64,000 bases of DNA from Phytohabitans sp037414955 (GCA_037414955.1 JBBEWH010000200.1:1-64000), one strand, 5' to 3'. Shown: positions 7,666 through 16,951, counted from the stretch's first letter. The notes: generated by a model not told the origin, from the letters alone. Numbers and translations are program-made.

Positions 7666-10451
7666 GATGACGCCTTGATCAGGGGGATGAGGAGCGCGCG
7701 GAGTCGCTCGGCGCTAGCGTGGCCGAGGTTGTCGAGGATGTCGAATGCCTGCCGCCGAACGGCGCGAGCGCCCGTGGCGTCCGCGGCGGCGTCGTGGCTT
7801 TCCGCGAGGCGGACCAGGGTTTCCGCGGCGAAATAGCGGCTGTCGAACTCGTCGTAGATGGCCAGGGCGCGCCGGTAATACGCGATGGCCTCCTGATGCT
7901 GGCCGAGGCCGTGGTGCGCGTAGCCGAGGCTGTCCAGGGTCATCGCCTCGTTGTGGCGGTTGCCGAGTCGCTGATGCTGGACGAGGGCCTGGTGGCAGTG
8001 CTCGAGGGCACGAGCGTGATCACCGAGCTGAGCGAGCGACCAACCGATCGAGTTCAACGCGTGGGCCTCGCCGACGAGATTACCGGTTTGGCGAAACAGT
8101 TGCCTGGCGTGCTCGGCATGTGCGAGCGCGTCCGAGTGGCGGTCGTGCTCGCCCAGCAGGATGCCGAAGTTCACATGGGCGTACGCCTCGCCGTCGCCGT
8201 CGTTGATCTGGTGATAGCCGTCGATCGCCGCTTTCAGGTGGAGTTCGGCGTCACCGTAGCGGTTGAGGTAGGTGTAGACCCGCCCGAGGGCGCGGTGGGC
8301 CTGCGCCCGCAGGCCGACGTCTTGCGAGCGTCGCGCGCAGCTGAGAGCGGTGCGCTGGCTGGCGATCCAGTCATGCCACAGTCCACGCCGGTCGAAGAAG
8401 TTCAGTGTGGCCCAGGCCAACTGCGCGGGGTGGGCGTCGAAGCGTGCGTCAGCGGCTCGTTGGATGCTGGCCATCAGCACGGTGTGTTCGGTGGCGAACC
8501 AGTTCATAGCGGCGTGGTAGTCGCTGATGGGTTCGAGCGCCGTGCCGGGTGCGGGCGGCGCGATGGTGACCGGTTCCCGCTGGGGCGACAACAGCCGATC
8601 GCAGGCGTACGCGGTGTGGAGATAGTGGTCGAGCATGCGGTGGGTCGCGGCGCGCCGTTCCCGGTGTGAGTCGAATTCGTGAGCGAGTTCGGTCGCATAG
8701 GCGCGGAGGAGGTCGTGGAATCCGAAGCGCTGGTAGGGCCGCCTGGTCAGCAGGTGCGCCGCGATGAGTTCGGCCAGCAGGGGTCGGATAGCCGGCACCG
8801 GAACACCCGCCAGGCTCGCCGCGGCGGCCGTGTCGAAGTCGGGTCCTGGGTGGAGACTCAACAGCCGGAACAGGGCGGCCGCCGCGGGCGTGAGGGTTTG
8901 GTACGACCAGGAGAAGACCGCCCGAACGTCGGTGGCCGGGTCAGCGCTGGAGAACGCCTCGAGTCCGTCTCGCGCCTGGCGCAGGGCGGCCGCCCACGAC
9001 TGGAGTGGGTCAGTGGGACGGCTCATGGCGTGGGCCGCCACGATGGCCAGGGCGAGCGGAAGCCGCGCACAGTGATCGATGATGTGCAACACGGCATCCG
9101 GTTCGGCGGCTGTCCGGTGCAGACCTAGCCGGCGATCAAGCATTTCCCGGGCCTCATCGATGGTGAGGAGATCGAGGTCGACCGGTTGCGCGCCGTCCGC
9201 GGCGACCAGGCCGGTCAGCTGGCTGCGGCTGGTCACCAGCGCCACGCATCCGGCCCCGCCCGGCAGCAGCGGACGTACCTGCTGCGCGTCCCGCGCGTTG
9301 TCCAGCATAACCAGGACCCGCTTGTGGGCGAGCAGGCTGCGGTACAGGTTGATCTGCGCCGGGAGATCGTCCGGTATGCGGTCGCTCGGCACTTCCAGCG
9401 CGTCCAGGAACACCCGCACCGCCTCCGTGCTGGACATCGCTGATCCACTCGGGTCGAACCCACGGAGGTTGACGTAGAGCTGCCCGTCCGGGAACGCGTC
9501 GGCCACCCGCCGAGCCCAATGCACCGCGAGAGCGGTCTTGCCCACCCCGGCCGGGCCGGCTATCGCGACGGTCACCATGGCGCTGCGCGCGATCGCGGCG
9601 GCCGACAGCGCGTCCAATGTGGTCAGTTCAGTGACGCGTCCCGTGAAGTACGGCACATCGGCGGGGAGGTGCGCGGGCCGGATTCCGCTGGGCACGCGCG
9701 CGACGGAGACCGGCCCGGTCAGATCCTGATCACCACTGAGAATCGCGAGTTCCAGCCGCTGCAGGTCGGCGCCGGGTTCGAGCCCGAGCTGTTCCCGGAG
9801 CACGGCCCGGGTCCGCCGGAACGCGGCGAGCGCTTCGGTCTGCCGGCCCTGCCGGTGCAGCGCGCGCATGAGCTGGCCGGTGAGGCGTTCCCGGTACGGG
9901 TGCCGCTGCACCAACTCCAGCAACTCGCCGACCAGGTCGTCGGGTGGCCCCAACGACAGATCCGCCTCGACCCGCTGCTCGATGGCGGTCAGCCGCAACT
10001 CCTCCAGCCGAGCGACCTCGATGCCGATCGCCGGCTCGTCCGCGAGGTCTCCGTAGGGCCGGCCGCGCCATGCGCCCAGGGCCTCCCGCAGCCGCGCACC
10101 GGCCGTGGCCGCGTCGCCAGCCGCCAAGGCATCGCCGCCAACACGCACGGCGGCCGCGAACCGCTCCGCGTCAAGCTCACCTGGCCGGATCGCGAGCGCG
10201 TAGCCCGACTGCTGGCGGGTCAGTCGATCCTTCCCGACGACGGCCCGCAACCGGTGCACGTAGAGGTAGACATTGTCGACGGCCGACGCCGGCGGGCGCG
10301 ACCACAGCGCGTCGACCAGTGCGTCCATGGTGACGGTCGCACCCGCGCGGCCGAGCAGCAAAGCCAACAACAACCGCTGCCGGGGTGGTCCCAAGGACAG
10401 GGCGCACCCATTGTCGATCACCATCATCGGGCCGAGAACCCGGAACTCCAC
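7659..10451 (-). CDS. AfsR/SARP-type regulator (BTAD + NB-ARC + TPR), copy 1
   Basis: About 930 residues. The order is an OmpR-type winged helix (FRVLGPMMVIDNG...LALLLGRAG), a bacterial transcriptional activation domain (to about residue 245), an NB-ARC ATPase with Walker A GPAGVGKTAL and LVMLDNARD, then C-terminal tetratricopeptide repeats (YGDAELHLKAAIDGY, ALEHCHQALVQHQRLGN). The GTG at 10451 is preferred because the upstream in-frame residues are not family-like. Such proteins are ATP-dependent activators that bind direct repeats. It is divergent from a secreted protein gene at 10613, which may be its target. The last residues and stop codon are made of palindromic-repeat sequence. Confidence 0.9.
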   Translation of the reverse strand: MEFRVLGPMMVIDNGCALSLGPPRQRLLLALLLGRAGATVTMDALVDALWSRPPASAVDNVYLYVHRLRAVVGKDRLTRQQSGYALAIRPGELDAERFAAAVRVGGDALAAGDAATAGARLREALGAWRGRPYGDLADEPAIGIEVARLEELRLTAIEQRVEADLSLGPPDDLVGELLELVQRHPYRERLTGQLMRALHRQGRQTEALAAFRRTRAVLREQLGLEPGADLQRLELAILSGDQDLTGPVSVARVPSGIRPAHLPADVPYFTGRVTELTTLDALSAAAIARSAMVTVAIAGPAGVGKTALAVHWARRVADAFPDGQLYVNLRGFDPSGSAMSSTEAVRVFLDALEVPSDRIPDDLPAQINLYRSLLAHKRVLVMLDNARDAQQVRPLLPGGAGCVALVTSRSQLTGLVAADGAQPVDLDLLTIDEAREMLDRRLGLHRTAAEPDAVLHIIDHCARLPLALAIVAAHAMSRPTDPLQSWAAALRQARDGLEAFSSADPATDVRAVFSWSYQTLTPAAAALFRLLSLHPGPDFDTAAAASLAGVPVPAIRPLLAELIAAHLLTRRPYQRFGFHDLLRAYATELAHEFDSHRERRAATHRMLDHYLHTAYACDRLLSPQREPVTIAPPAPGTALEPISDYHAAMNWFATEHTVLMASIQRAADARFDAHPAQLAWATLNFFDRRGLWHDWIASQRTALSCARRSQDVGLRAQAHRALGRVYTYLNRYGDAELHLKAAIDGYHQINDGDGEAYAHVNFGILLGEHDRHSDALAHAEHARQLFRQTGNLVGEAHALNSIGWSLAQLGDHARALEHCHQALVQHQRLGNRHNEAMTLDSLGYAHHGLGQHQEAIAYYRRALAIYDEFDSRYFAAETLVRLAESHDAAADATGARAVRRQAFDILDNLGHASAERLRALLIPLIKASSP
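7670..7686. repeat. Partial copy of the palindromic repeat inside a coding 3' end
   Basis: ACGCCTTGATCAGGGGG is a right-arm fragment lying 5 bp beyond copy 2. It is translated on the minus strand as the last residues (LIKASSP) of the AfsR-like regulator, so the gene appears to have been extended into repeat sequence. Confidence 0.8.
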
Positions 10452-10612
10452 ACCGCACCACCCCCGTTGATGGCCTCGGTTGAAAGTAACCATATAGGCC
10501 GCCCGCCAATGCTGGGTAGCGCGTGCCGTCCGAGCCAGACCGGCTGCCTTCAACAGGGGAGGACAGACGGTGGGGCGGCCCAACCGAGTGACAAAGGTAG
10601 GAGGAGAGCAGC

Positions 10613-11167
10613 GTGGTTCTGTCCAACCAGCGGACCTGGCGCGTCGCTATGATATTGACGGTGAGCATCGCGCTCACGATGGTAGCGATCCTGTTCGCGC
10701 CAGCACCGGCCAGCGCGACGATCGTGCCGGGCAAACACCGATGCGTCGCCACGGGGGCGGTCTCCGGGTACCGCGGTGTGCAGTGCGCGGACCTCGACGT
10801 CGACGGTGGCTTTGTCTCCGCGCGCGGCCAGTCGCTGTGCCAGCGGGTCTCCGACGAGGCCACGGTGCAATGCGCGGGGATCAGGATGCACATGCAGGTT
10901 CACGACGTGACGGACAACTATTGGAGCAGCGTGCGAACCGTGGAGTGCGGACGGTTCACCACACCATGGCACGACCCGGCATGTCCGTCCTCGGGTCGGT
11001 TCGAGGCGTTGGGTGGCCTCGCCGCGTTGCGTTGCGGGCACACGTATGCCGCCTATGTGTGGGCGGAGTTCGTCCTCCCGGTGTCGGCCGCGTCCGTCTC
11101 CGGCAGCTCATCCCATCGCTCGGACTTCTACACCTACAACCCTTCCGGCTGCCTAGCCGCCGAGTAA
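10613..11167 (+). CDS. Secreted hypothetical protein, cysteine-rich
   Basis: A 184-residue protein starting at GTG 10613 behind AGGAGGAGAG. A classical signal peptide is visible (WRVAMILTVSIALTMVAILFAPAPASA, cleavage after about residue 36). The mature part has eight cysteines, enough for several disulfides, and no recognised domain. It is divergent from the AfsR-like gene with about 160 bp between the starts. The same layout (AfsR-like regulator beside a small exported protein) recurs at 17.9-21.4 kb. A role outside the cell is inferred only from the signal peptide. Confidence 0.7.
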   Translation: MVLSNQRTWRVAMILTVSIALTMVAILFAPAPASATIVPGKHRCVATGAVSGYRGVQCADLDVDGGFVSARGQSLCQRVSDEATVQCAGIRMHMQVHDVTDNYWSSVRTVECGRFTTPWHDPACPSSGRFEALGGLAALRCGHTYAAYVWAEFVLPVSAASVSGSSSHRSDFYTYNPSGCLAAE

Positions 11168-11172
11168 CACCC

Positions 11173-11232
11173 CTCAAGATCAGGGCGTCCCTCACGTAGC
11201 TCTAGCGACGTGAGGGACGCCTTGATCATGGG
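11173..11232. repeat. Palindromic intergenic repeat, copy 3
   Basis: It lies between convergent genes. The left end is degenerate (CTCAAGATCAGGGCG) while the right arm is canonical (GAGGGACGCCTTGATCATGG). The right arm contains the TGA stop of the minus-strand response regulator gene. Confidence 0.9.
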
Positions 11233-11873
11233 GGTGGCGTATTGAGGTAGGCGAGGACGGCGAGGACCCGGCGGTGGCCGGGGTCGGTCGGGGCGAGGCC
11301 CAGCTTGCTGAAGATGTTGCCGATGTGCTTGTGGACGGCGTTGTCGGTGACGACCAGCCGGGCGGCGATGGTGGCGTTGTCGTGGCCCTGCGCCATCAGC
11401 GCGAGGATCTCGCGTTCGCGACGGGTCAGCGCGGCCACCGGGTCGCCGCGATGGGCCAGCATCTGCGCGACCACCTCGGGGTCGAGGGCGGTGCCGCCCG
11501 CCGCGACGCGGGTGAGCGCGTCGACGAACTCGTCCACCCGGCTGACCCGGTCCTTGAGCAGATAGCCGACGCCGCTGGGCGCGGTGCTGAGCAGCCGGGC
11601 GGCGTAGGTCTGCTCGACGTACTGGGACAGCACCAGGATCGGCAGGTCGGGGTGGCGGATGCGGGCCTGGAGCGCGGCCCGGATACCCTCGTCCCGGTAC
11701 GACGGCGGCAGCCGGACGTCCACAATGGTCACGTCGGGCCGGTGGGCATCGACCGCGGCGAGGAACGCCGCCGCGTCCGGCGCGACGGCGTCGACCTGGA
11801 TGCCCTTGCTGCCGAGCAGCAGCTCGAGCCCGCTGGCCAACAGCACGTTGTCCTCCGCGATCACCACGCGCAT
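11226..11873 (-). CDS. NarL/LuxR-family response regulator
   Basis: A 215-residue protein. The receiver domain has the acidic pair (EDN near residue 8), the phosphorylatable aspartate in TIVDVRLP (about residue 52) and the lysine in YLLKDRV (about 105). The C-terminal LuxR helix-turn-helix is LTRREREILALMAQGHDNATIAARLVVTDNAVHKHI. Its start overlaps the end of the upstream histidine kinase gene by 13 bp, so the two are one operon. The stop codon lies in the palindromic repeat. Output targets are unknown. Confidence 0.93.
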   Translation of the reverse strand: MRVVIAEDNVLLASGLELLLGSKGIQVDAVAPDAAAFLAAVDAHRPDVTIVDVRLPPSYRDEGIRAALQARIRHPDLPILVLSQYVEQTYAARLLSTAPSGVGYLLKDRVSRVDEFVDALTRVAAGGTALDPEVVAQMLAHRGDPVAALTRREREILALMAQGHDNATIAARLVVTDNAVHKHIGNIFSKLGLAPTDPGHRRVLAVLAYLNTPPP

Positions 11874-13006
11874 GGCAGCTCCACCGTGAGAGTGGTCGGC
11901 CCGCCGGCCGGGCTGGCCAAGGTGATGGCGCCGTCGAGCGCCTCCGCGCGGCGGCGGATGCCCGCCAGCCCGGTGCCGGGCCCGCGGCCGGAATCACCAC
12001 CGCCGCTGGAAGCTTCCTCGCCAGCGGCACGAGCGCCGCCGACGCCGTTGTCCGTGACCGTGAGGTGCAGCCGGTCGCCGCGCCGGTGGGCGCGGACCGA
12101 CGCCCGGGTGGCGCGGCTGTGCTTGGCGACGTTGGCGAGCGCCTCGGTGACGGCGAAGTAGGCCACCGTCTCGACGGCGGCCGGCACCGGTCCGAGGTCG
12201 CCGATGTCCACAGTGGTGGGTACGCCGCCGCGGGCCGCCACGGTTCGCAGCGCGCCGGCCAGGCCCTGGTCGGCCAGGATCGGCGGGTAGATGGTCCGGA
12301 TCACCGCGCGCAGCTCGGTCATCGCTTCCTCCGTGCCCTCGTGCGCCTCGCGTAGCAGTTCGGCCACCGCGGGCGCGCCGTCGGGCAGCGCCTGGCGGGC
12401 CACGGCCAGCCGCATCGCGATCGCCACCAGGCGCGCCTGGGTGCCGTCGTGGAGGTCCCGCTCGATGCGGCGCAGCTCCGCGCCGTGCGCCTCCAGGACG
12501 TCGGCCCGGGTCTTCGTCAGCACCGCGACCCGGTCGGCGAGCCGCTCGGCGGGCGACGGCGCGAGCAGGGCGAGGGTGAGCCGGGCGTGCGCGCCGGCGA
12601 GCGGCGGCAGCACCCAGTACGCCAGCGCGGCCAGCGCCCCCAGCTGCGCCAGGCTGAGGGTCGCGGCCGAGCCCCAGCTGGTCACCGGCGCCTCGATGAG
12701 CAGCCGCAGCGGGTCGTCCGCCGGAAACACCCACCACAGTGGCGCCGCCAACGGCACCAGCAGCGCGTTGCCCAGGCAGAACGCCGCGAACAGTCCGGCC
12801 GGCAGGCCGACCGCCAGGTGCGCCGGCAGCCAGCGGAGACACCGGCGGGGTGGGGCGGGTGGCACGCCACGCAGCCGGGCCGCGCGGCCGTGCTGCCAGC
12901 CCACCCACGCGCGGCGCGCGGCCGGGTGGCCCAGCAGCGGCAGCGCGAGCACCGACACCAGCACACCCAGCAGGTACGCCGTCGGCCGTATCCACCGCCC
13001 GGTCAC
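11861..13006 (-). CDS. Sensor histidine kinase (HisKA_3 type)
   Basis: A 381-residue protein from GTG 13006. Two or three membrane helices fill the first 155 residues (YLLGVLVSVLALPLLG, LAVGLPAGLFAAFCLGNALLVPLAA and a third near LGALAALAYWVLPPLAG). The dimerisation helix carries the phospho-acceptor histidine in IERDLHDGTQARL, and the ATPase domain has N-box ALANVAKHS and G1 TVTDNGVGGA. It is a NarX/DesK-like kinase paired with the overlapping response regulator. The signal is unknown; the short extracytoplasmic loops suggest membrane sensing. It is divergent from a secreted serine hydrolase gene 112 bp away, a plausible target. Confidence 0.92.
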   Translation of the reverse strand: MTGRWIRPTAYLLGVLVSVLALPLLGHPAARRAWVGWQHGRAARLRGVPPAPPRRCLRWLPAHLAVGLPAGLFAAFCLGNALLVPLAAPLWWVFPADDPLRLLIEAPVTSWGSAATLSLAQLGALAALAYWVLPPLAGAHARLTLALLAPSPAERLADRVAVLTKTRADVLEAHGAELRRIERDLHDGTQARLVAIAMRLAVARQALPDGAPAVAELLREAHEGTEEAMTELRAVIRTIYPPILADQGLAGALRTVAARGGVPTTVDIGDLGPVPAAVETVAYFAVTEALANVAKHSRATRASVRAHRRGDRLHLTVTDNGVGGARAAGEEASSGGGDSGRGPGTGLAGIRRRAEALDGAITLASPAGGPTTLTVELPCAW

Positions 13007-13118
13007 CCCCTACGTGTACCAGCACGGCCGGTACGCCGGCACTACAGCGGGCGGTACCTTTTTCCGGCCAGTGGACGGTATGGGGTCGCACCACCCGCCG
13101 GACCTAGCGTTTCCCGCC

Positions 13119-14264
13119 ATGAGATCTGTTTTCTTCCGCACCGCCCTCGTCGTGGCGGCGCTGGTGGCGGTGGCCGCCGGCCAACCGCCGCCCGGGAAAC
13201 CATCGCCGGGGAAACCGCCGGGGACACAGCTGCGCCAGGACGTCGACGCGATCCACGCGCTCGGCATGACCGGCGCCCAGGCCCGGCTGGTCACCCCCGA
13301 TGGCCGTCCGGAGGTCGCCACCAGCGGCGTGGCGGACCTGACCACCGGGCGCCCGGTGCCGCCGGACGGCCGTTTCCGGATCGCCAGCACCGGCAAGGCG
13401 TTGGTGGCGACGGTGACCCTGCAACTGGTCGGTGAGGGCCGGCTCAGCCTGGCGGACACTGTGGAGCGTTGGCTGCCCGGCGTCGTGCGCGGCAACGGCA
13501 ACGACGGCCGGCGCATCACGGTCCGCCAGCTGCTGCAGCACACCAGCGGCATCCACGACGACTTCCCCGACTACACCACCGCGGCCGAGTTCTACCGGCA
13601 CCGGTACGACGTCTACCCGCCCGAGCAACTGGTGGCGCGGGCGATGGGGCACCGGCCCGACTTCGCGCCCGGCACGGCGTGGGGCTACTCCAGCACCGGC
13701 TATCTCCTGGTCGACATGATCATCGAGCGGGTCACCGGCCGGCCCTGGCACGAGGAGGTCGACCGGCGGATCCTGCGGCCGCTCGGCCTCACCCAGACCG
13801 CGTGGCCGGGGTACTCGCCGGACGTGCCGCGGCCGCACGCCCGGGGGTACCAACGGTTGGACACCGCCACGCTGGTGGACGTCACCGAGCAGGTCGTGGT
13901 CGACCCGGAGGCCGCCATCACGTCCACCACCCGCGACCTCAACCGCTTCTTCCGGGCCCTGCTCGGCGGGCGGCTGCTGCGGCCGGCGCAGCTGGCCGAG
14001 ATGACCCGGACCGTCCCCGTCGGACCGGACCTCGAGCGGATCCTGCCCGGCGCGCGCTACGGCCTGGGGCTGTTCGAGCGGCCGCTGCCGTGCGGCGGCA
14101 CCTATTGGAGCCACCCGGGCGGCGGCGCCGGTTACTTCACCGACAACGGCGTCACCGCCGACGGCCGGCGCAGCGTGGTGCTCTCGGTGTCCAGCGGGCT
14201 CGAGGACTACGCCCAACAGCAACACGCCGCCGACACCCTGGTCGAGAACGCCCTCTGTGCGTAA
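13119..14264 (+). CDS. Exported serine hydrolase, beta-lactamase/D-Ala-D-Ala carboxypeptidase family
   Basis: A 381-residue protein with an N-terminal hydrophobic signal (FFRTALVVAALVAVAAG) and a short GKP repeat linker. The class C beta-lactamase/serine hydrolase motifs are present: SxxK as S90-T-G-K93 in FRIASTGKAL, YxS at Tyr190 in WGYSSTGY, and the late HPGGGAGY segment replacing KTG. The likely reaction is hydrolysis or transfer of a peptide or ester in the cell wall space; the substrate is not predictable. The ATG at 13119 is chosen because the signal peptide begins there; upstream in-frame sequence is antisense to the kinase gene. Confidence 0.88.
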   Translation: MRSVFFRTALVVAALVAVAAGQPPPGKPSPGKPPGTQLRQDVDAIHALGMTGAQARLVTPDGRPEVATSGVADLTTGRPVPPDGRFRIASTGKALVATVTLQLVGEGRLSLADTVERWLPGVVRGNGNDGRRITVRQLLQHTSGIHDDFPDYTTAAEFYRHRYDVYPPEQLVARAMGHRPDFAPGTAWGYSSTGYLLVDMIIERVTGRPWHEEVDRRILRPLGLTQTAWPGYSPDVPRPHARGYQRLDTATLVDVTEQVVVDPEAAITSTTRDLNRFFRALLGGRLLRPAQLAEMTRTVPVGPDLERILPGARYGLGLFERPLPCGGTYWSHPGGGAGYFTDNGVTADGRRSVVLSVSSGLEDYAQQQHAADTLVENALCA

Positions 14265-14267
14265 CCC

Positions 14268-14327
14268 CTCATGATCAGGGCGTCCCTCACGTCGTTAGAG
14301 CTACGTGAGGGACGCCCTGATCATGAG
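14268..14327. repeat. Palindromic intergenic repeat, copy 4
   Basis: The arms are CTCATGATCAGGGCGTCCCT and a right arm ending GCCCTGATCATGAG. Both outer arms carry the same two changes relative to other copies (CAGGG/CCCTG and CTC/GAG), so pairing is kept by compensatory substitutions. It lies between two genes on the same strand. Confidence 0.95.
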
Positions 14328-14400
14328 AAAGGGACCCTAAGGGGGAGATCCCGGGTGTTCCCGGATGTGGATCTTCGCGGTGCCAAACGATCATCAGCGC

Positions 14401-15849
14401 ATGACACGTTCACGCGTACGCCGTACCCGATGGGTCGCTCTTGCCGTCGCGAGCGCCGCGCTCGCGATCGCGGCGCCACCGATCGCGAACGCCGCGACCG
14501 GCGATGCCGCGACGGCGCCCGGGATCGCCTGGGCGCCGTGCGCCCAGGACGCGACCGCGCAGTGCGGCACGCTGTCGGTACCCGTCGACTGGGCCGACCC
14601 GTCGGGACCGCGATTCGACCTCGCCGTCGCGCGGCGCCTGGCCACCGAGCCGGCCGCCCGCGTCGGCACGCTGGTGTTCGGGCCGGGCGGTCCCGGCGAC
14701 TCCGGGGTGACCCGGGTGGTGACCGGCAGCAGCCGCTTCAGCGCCGAACTGCGCCGCCGCTTCGACATCGTCAGCTTCGACCCGCGCGGGGTGGGCCTCA
14801 GCAACCCGATGGTGTGCTCGCCGGAGCTGCTCGCGCGACGGCCGGCGCCGGTGCTGGCGAACCAGGCCGATTTCGACGCGACGCTCGCCTACAACCGGGA
14901 GCTTCGCGAGGACTGCCGGGCGCGCACCGGACCGGTCTTCGACCACGCCGACACGCTGAGCACGGTGCGCGATGTGGACGCGCTGCGGGCCGCGCTGGGG
15001 GAGGAGAAGCTGACGTTCCACGGCAGCTCCTACGGCACGTTGCTGGGGGAGCAGTACGCCGAGACGTTCCCGAAGCGGGTCCGCGCCATCGTGCTGGAGA
15101 GCGTGGTCGACCACAGTCTGGGCGGCGTCCGGGACTTCCTGACCACGCAGGGGGCCTCGGCCCAGGACTCGTTCGACGAGTTCGTGGCGTGGTGCGCCGC
15201 CACCGAGGCGTGCGCCCTGCACGGCCGGGACGTCCGCGCGGTCTGGGCCGATCTGCTGGCCCGGGCCGGGCGCGGCGAGCTGTCCAACGCGGCCAACCCG
15301 GCCGTCGCGGTGACCCCGTTCGACCTGGTCGTGACCGCGCACCGCGCGTTCACCGGTCCCAGCTGGGCCGACCTGGCCACCCGACTGGCCACGATGGACG
15401 GTGGCGGACTGGCCAAGGTGGCGGTGCTCCCGCCGTTCGTCAACGCGGTCTTCTGCGCCGACTGGAGCCTGCCGGTGCGCGACTACCGGGAGTACGCCGA
15501 CCTGCTGCGCCGCACCGCCAAGGTCGCGCCGGACATGCGCTACCCGGCGCAGGTCGCCGCGCTCACGCAGTGCCTGGGCTGGCCGCGGCCGGTCGTCAAC
15601 CCGCAGCACACGCTGAAGGTGCGCGGCACGCCGAAGATCCTGCTGATCAACGCCTTGCACGACCCGGCCACCGGGTACAGCTGGGCGACGAACGTCGCGC
15701 GGCAGCTCGGCGACCGCGGCGTGCTGGTCACGTACGAGGGATGGGGGCACGGCTCGTACACCCGCAACGCCTGCACGACCGGCGTCGTCGACCGCTACCT
15801 CATCTCCCTGGAAACCCCCGCGCCGGGCACCACCTGCCCCGCCGTCTGA
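14401..15849 (+). CDS. Secreted alpha/beta hydrolase, tripeptidyl aminopeptidase (TAP)-like
   Basis: A 482-residue protein. The signal peptide is at residues 1-31 (RRTRWVALAVASAALAIAAP, cleaved after ANA). The oxyanion region GPGGPGDSG (about 94-102), nucleophile elbow G-S-S210-Y-G, the TAP C-terminal domain with the acid in HDPATGYSWA and the histidine in GWGHGSY complete an S33-type catalytic triad. Related secreted enzymes remove tripeptides or act as proline-type aminopeptidases. ATG 14401 gives a clean signal peptide; an upstream ATG at 14365 has no ribosome site. It is followed directly by a short variant of the palindromic repeat. Confidence 0.88.
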   Translation: MTRSRVRRTRWVALAVASAALAIAAPPIANAATGDAATAPGIAWAPCAQDATAQCGTLSVPVDWADPSGPRFDLAVARRLATEPAARVGTLVFGPGGPGDSGVTRVVTGSSRFSAELRRRFDIVSFDPRGVGLSNPMVCSPELLARRPAPVLANQADFDATLAYNRELREDCRARTGPVFDHADTLSTVRDVDALRAALGEEKLTFHGSSYGTLLGEQYAETFPKRVRAIVLESVVDHSLGGVRDFLTTQGASAQDSFDEFVAWCAATEACALHGRDVRAVWADLLARAGRGELSNAANPAVAVTPFDLVVTAHRAFTGPSWADLATRLATMDGGGLAKVAVLPPFVNAVFCADWSLPVRDYREYADLLRRTAKVAPDMRYPAQVAALTQCLGWPRPVVNPQHTLKVRGTPKILLINALHDPATGYSWATNVARQLGDRGVLVTYEGWGHGSYTRNACTTGVVDRYLISLETPAPGTTCPAV

Positions 15850-15894
15850 TGATCGAGGCGTCCCTCACGGTGTGCGGGACGCCTCGGTCATGGG
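15848..15894. repeat. Palindromic intergenic repeat, copy 5 (short, diverged)
   Basis: GATGATCGAGGCGTCCCTCA pairs with GCGGGACGCCTCGGTCATG around a reduced centre. It is about 10 bp shorter than the others, the inner stem having been lost. It lies between the peptidase gene and the DUF4394 promoter. Confidence 0.8.
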
Positions 15895-15902
15895 GGATGG
15901 AC

Positions 15903-15946
15903 GTCCAGTTGAGGTTCAGTTCGCATCCAGTGCGCCTTCGTAGCTT
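15903..15946 (+). promoter_or_regulatory. SARP-type direct repeats and promoter of the first DUF4394 gene
   Basis: Three heptamers GTCCAGT (15903), GTTCAGT (15914) and ATCCAGT (15925) are spaced exactly 11 bp apart. Nine bases after the last lies the -10-like hexamer TAGCTT (15941-15946). SARP activators bind such 11-bp-phased repeats just upstream of the -10 in place of a -35. The factor is inferred to be the AfsR-like protein encoded at 17912-20830. Confidence 0.7.
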
Positions 15947-15990
15947 GGCCCTGCAAGCCCGCAAGGGCGAATCAGGGGAGGACAGTACTG

Positions 15991-16842
15991 ATGGGATCGC
16001 GGATCAGGAAGAGCATGGCGGCGGCGGCCGCGCTGGCGGCGGTGACGGTGGGCACCGTCGCGGGGTTCAGCGCCAGCGGCACGGCGGCCGCGGCGCCGAG
16101 TATGCAGGCGTTCGGCATCGCCGGCGGTGGCACGCTGATGCTGTCGTTCTGGACCGACACGCCGCAGGTGAACGACTGGGTCCGGCGCATCAGCGGGCTC
16201 GTCGGCGACACCTATGTGGTCGGGATCGACATCCGGGTGCAGGACCGTAAGTTGTACGCGGTGGGCAACCAGGGCGGCATCTACACCATCGCGGTCGGTG
16301 GCACGGGCGTGACCGCGACGAAGGTCTCCCAACTCGCGCAGACGCTGTACGGCACGAAGTTCGGCGTCGACTTCAACCCGGCGGCCGACCGGCTGCGGGT
16401 GATCAGCGACCAGGGCCAGAACCTGCGCCACAATCTCGCCGACCACAGCACCATCGGGGACGCCAACCTGACGACCAACGGTGCGGGGACGAAGGGCGTC
16501 ACGGCGGCCGCGTACACGAACAACGACCTGGACCCGACGACCGCGACCACGCTGTTCGACATCGGCACGGTCACCGACGAGGTGCTCATCCAGTCGCCGG
16601 CCAACAACGGCACGCTGGCCGCGACCGGCAAGCTGGGCGTGGACGCGACCCTCGACGCCGGCTTCGACATCTTCAGCTCGCTGACGAACGGTAAGGCGAC
16701 CGCGGTGACGGGCTTCGCGACGCTCAACCCGGCGCACACGCCGAACGTGTGGACGTTCTACACCGTCAACCTGTTGAACGGGGCCGCCATGCCGGTCGGC
16801 GACTTCCCGCTGGACGTCACCGACGTCGCGATCGCGCTCTGA
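15991..16842 (+). CDS. Secreted DUF4394 protein, copy A
   Basis: A 283-residue protein with a signal peptide (KSMAAAAALAAVTVGTVAGFSASGTAAAA). The mature part is DUF4394, a predicted beta-propeller-like extracellular domain. Visible family hallmarks are IDIRVQDRKLYAVGNQGGIY, KFGVDFNPAADRLRVISD and repeated DATLDAGFDIF-type strands. The function of the family is not known. A close paralogue follows at 17026, with the promoter and ribosome site (GGGGAGGACAG) duplicated as well. The SARP-type repeats upstream suggest activation by the nearby AfsR-like regulator. Confidence 0.85.
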   Translation: MGSRIRKSMAAAAALAAVTVGTVAGFSASGTAAAAPSMQAFGIAGGGTLMLSFWTDTPQVNDWVRRISGLVGDTYVVGIDIRVQDRKLYAVGNQGGIYTIAVGGTGVTATKVSQLAQTLYGTKFGVDFNPAADRLRVISDQGQNLRHNLADHSTIGDANLTTNGAGTKGVTAAAYTNNDLDPTTATTLFDIGTVTDEVLIQSPANNGTLAATGKLGVDATLDAGFDIFSSLTNGKATAVTGFATLNPAHTPNVWTFYTVNLLNGAAMPVGDFPLDVTDVAIAL

Positions 16843-16844
16843 CC

Positions 16845-16912
16845 ACCACCGACGTCTGACCATCACCAAACATCTGACCACCACCAACATCTGACCATCA
16901 CCAACATCTGAC
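16845..16912 (+). repeat. Short tandem repeat after the first DUF4394 gene
   Basis: About four imperfect copies of a unit of 17-18 bp, consensus ATCTGACCAYCACCAAC, begin right after the stop codon. The first copy overlaps the last codons (CTCTGACCACC), so the array seems to have grown by slippage from the gene's own 3' end. The sequence is untranslated, being interrupted by repeated TGA. Confidence 0.85.
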
Positions 16913-16922
16913 CACAGCGGAC

Positions 16923-16951
16923 GGACGCGCGGGCCACCAGCCCGCGCGTCC
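16923..16951 (+). terminator. Hairpin terminator after the first DUF4394 gene
   Basis: A 12-bp perfect stem, GGACGCGCGGGC with its complement, and a 5-nt loop CACCA. There is no U-tract, as is common for high-GC actinomycetes. The right arm overlaps the first SARP-type heptamer of the next gene (16948-16954). Confidence 0.75.
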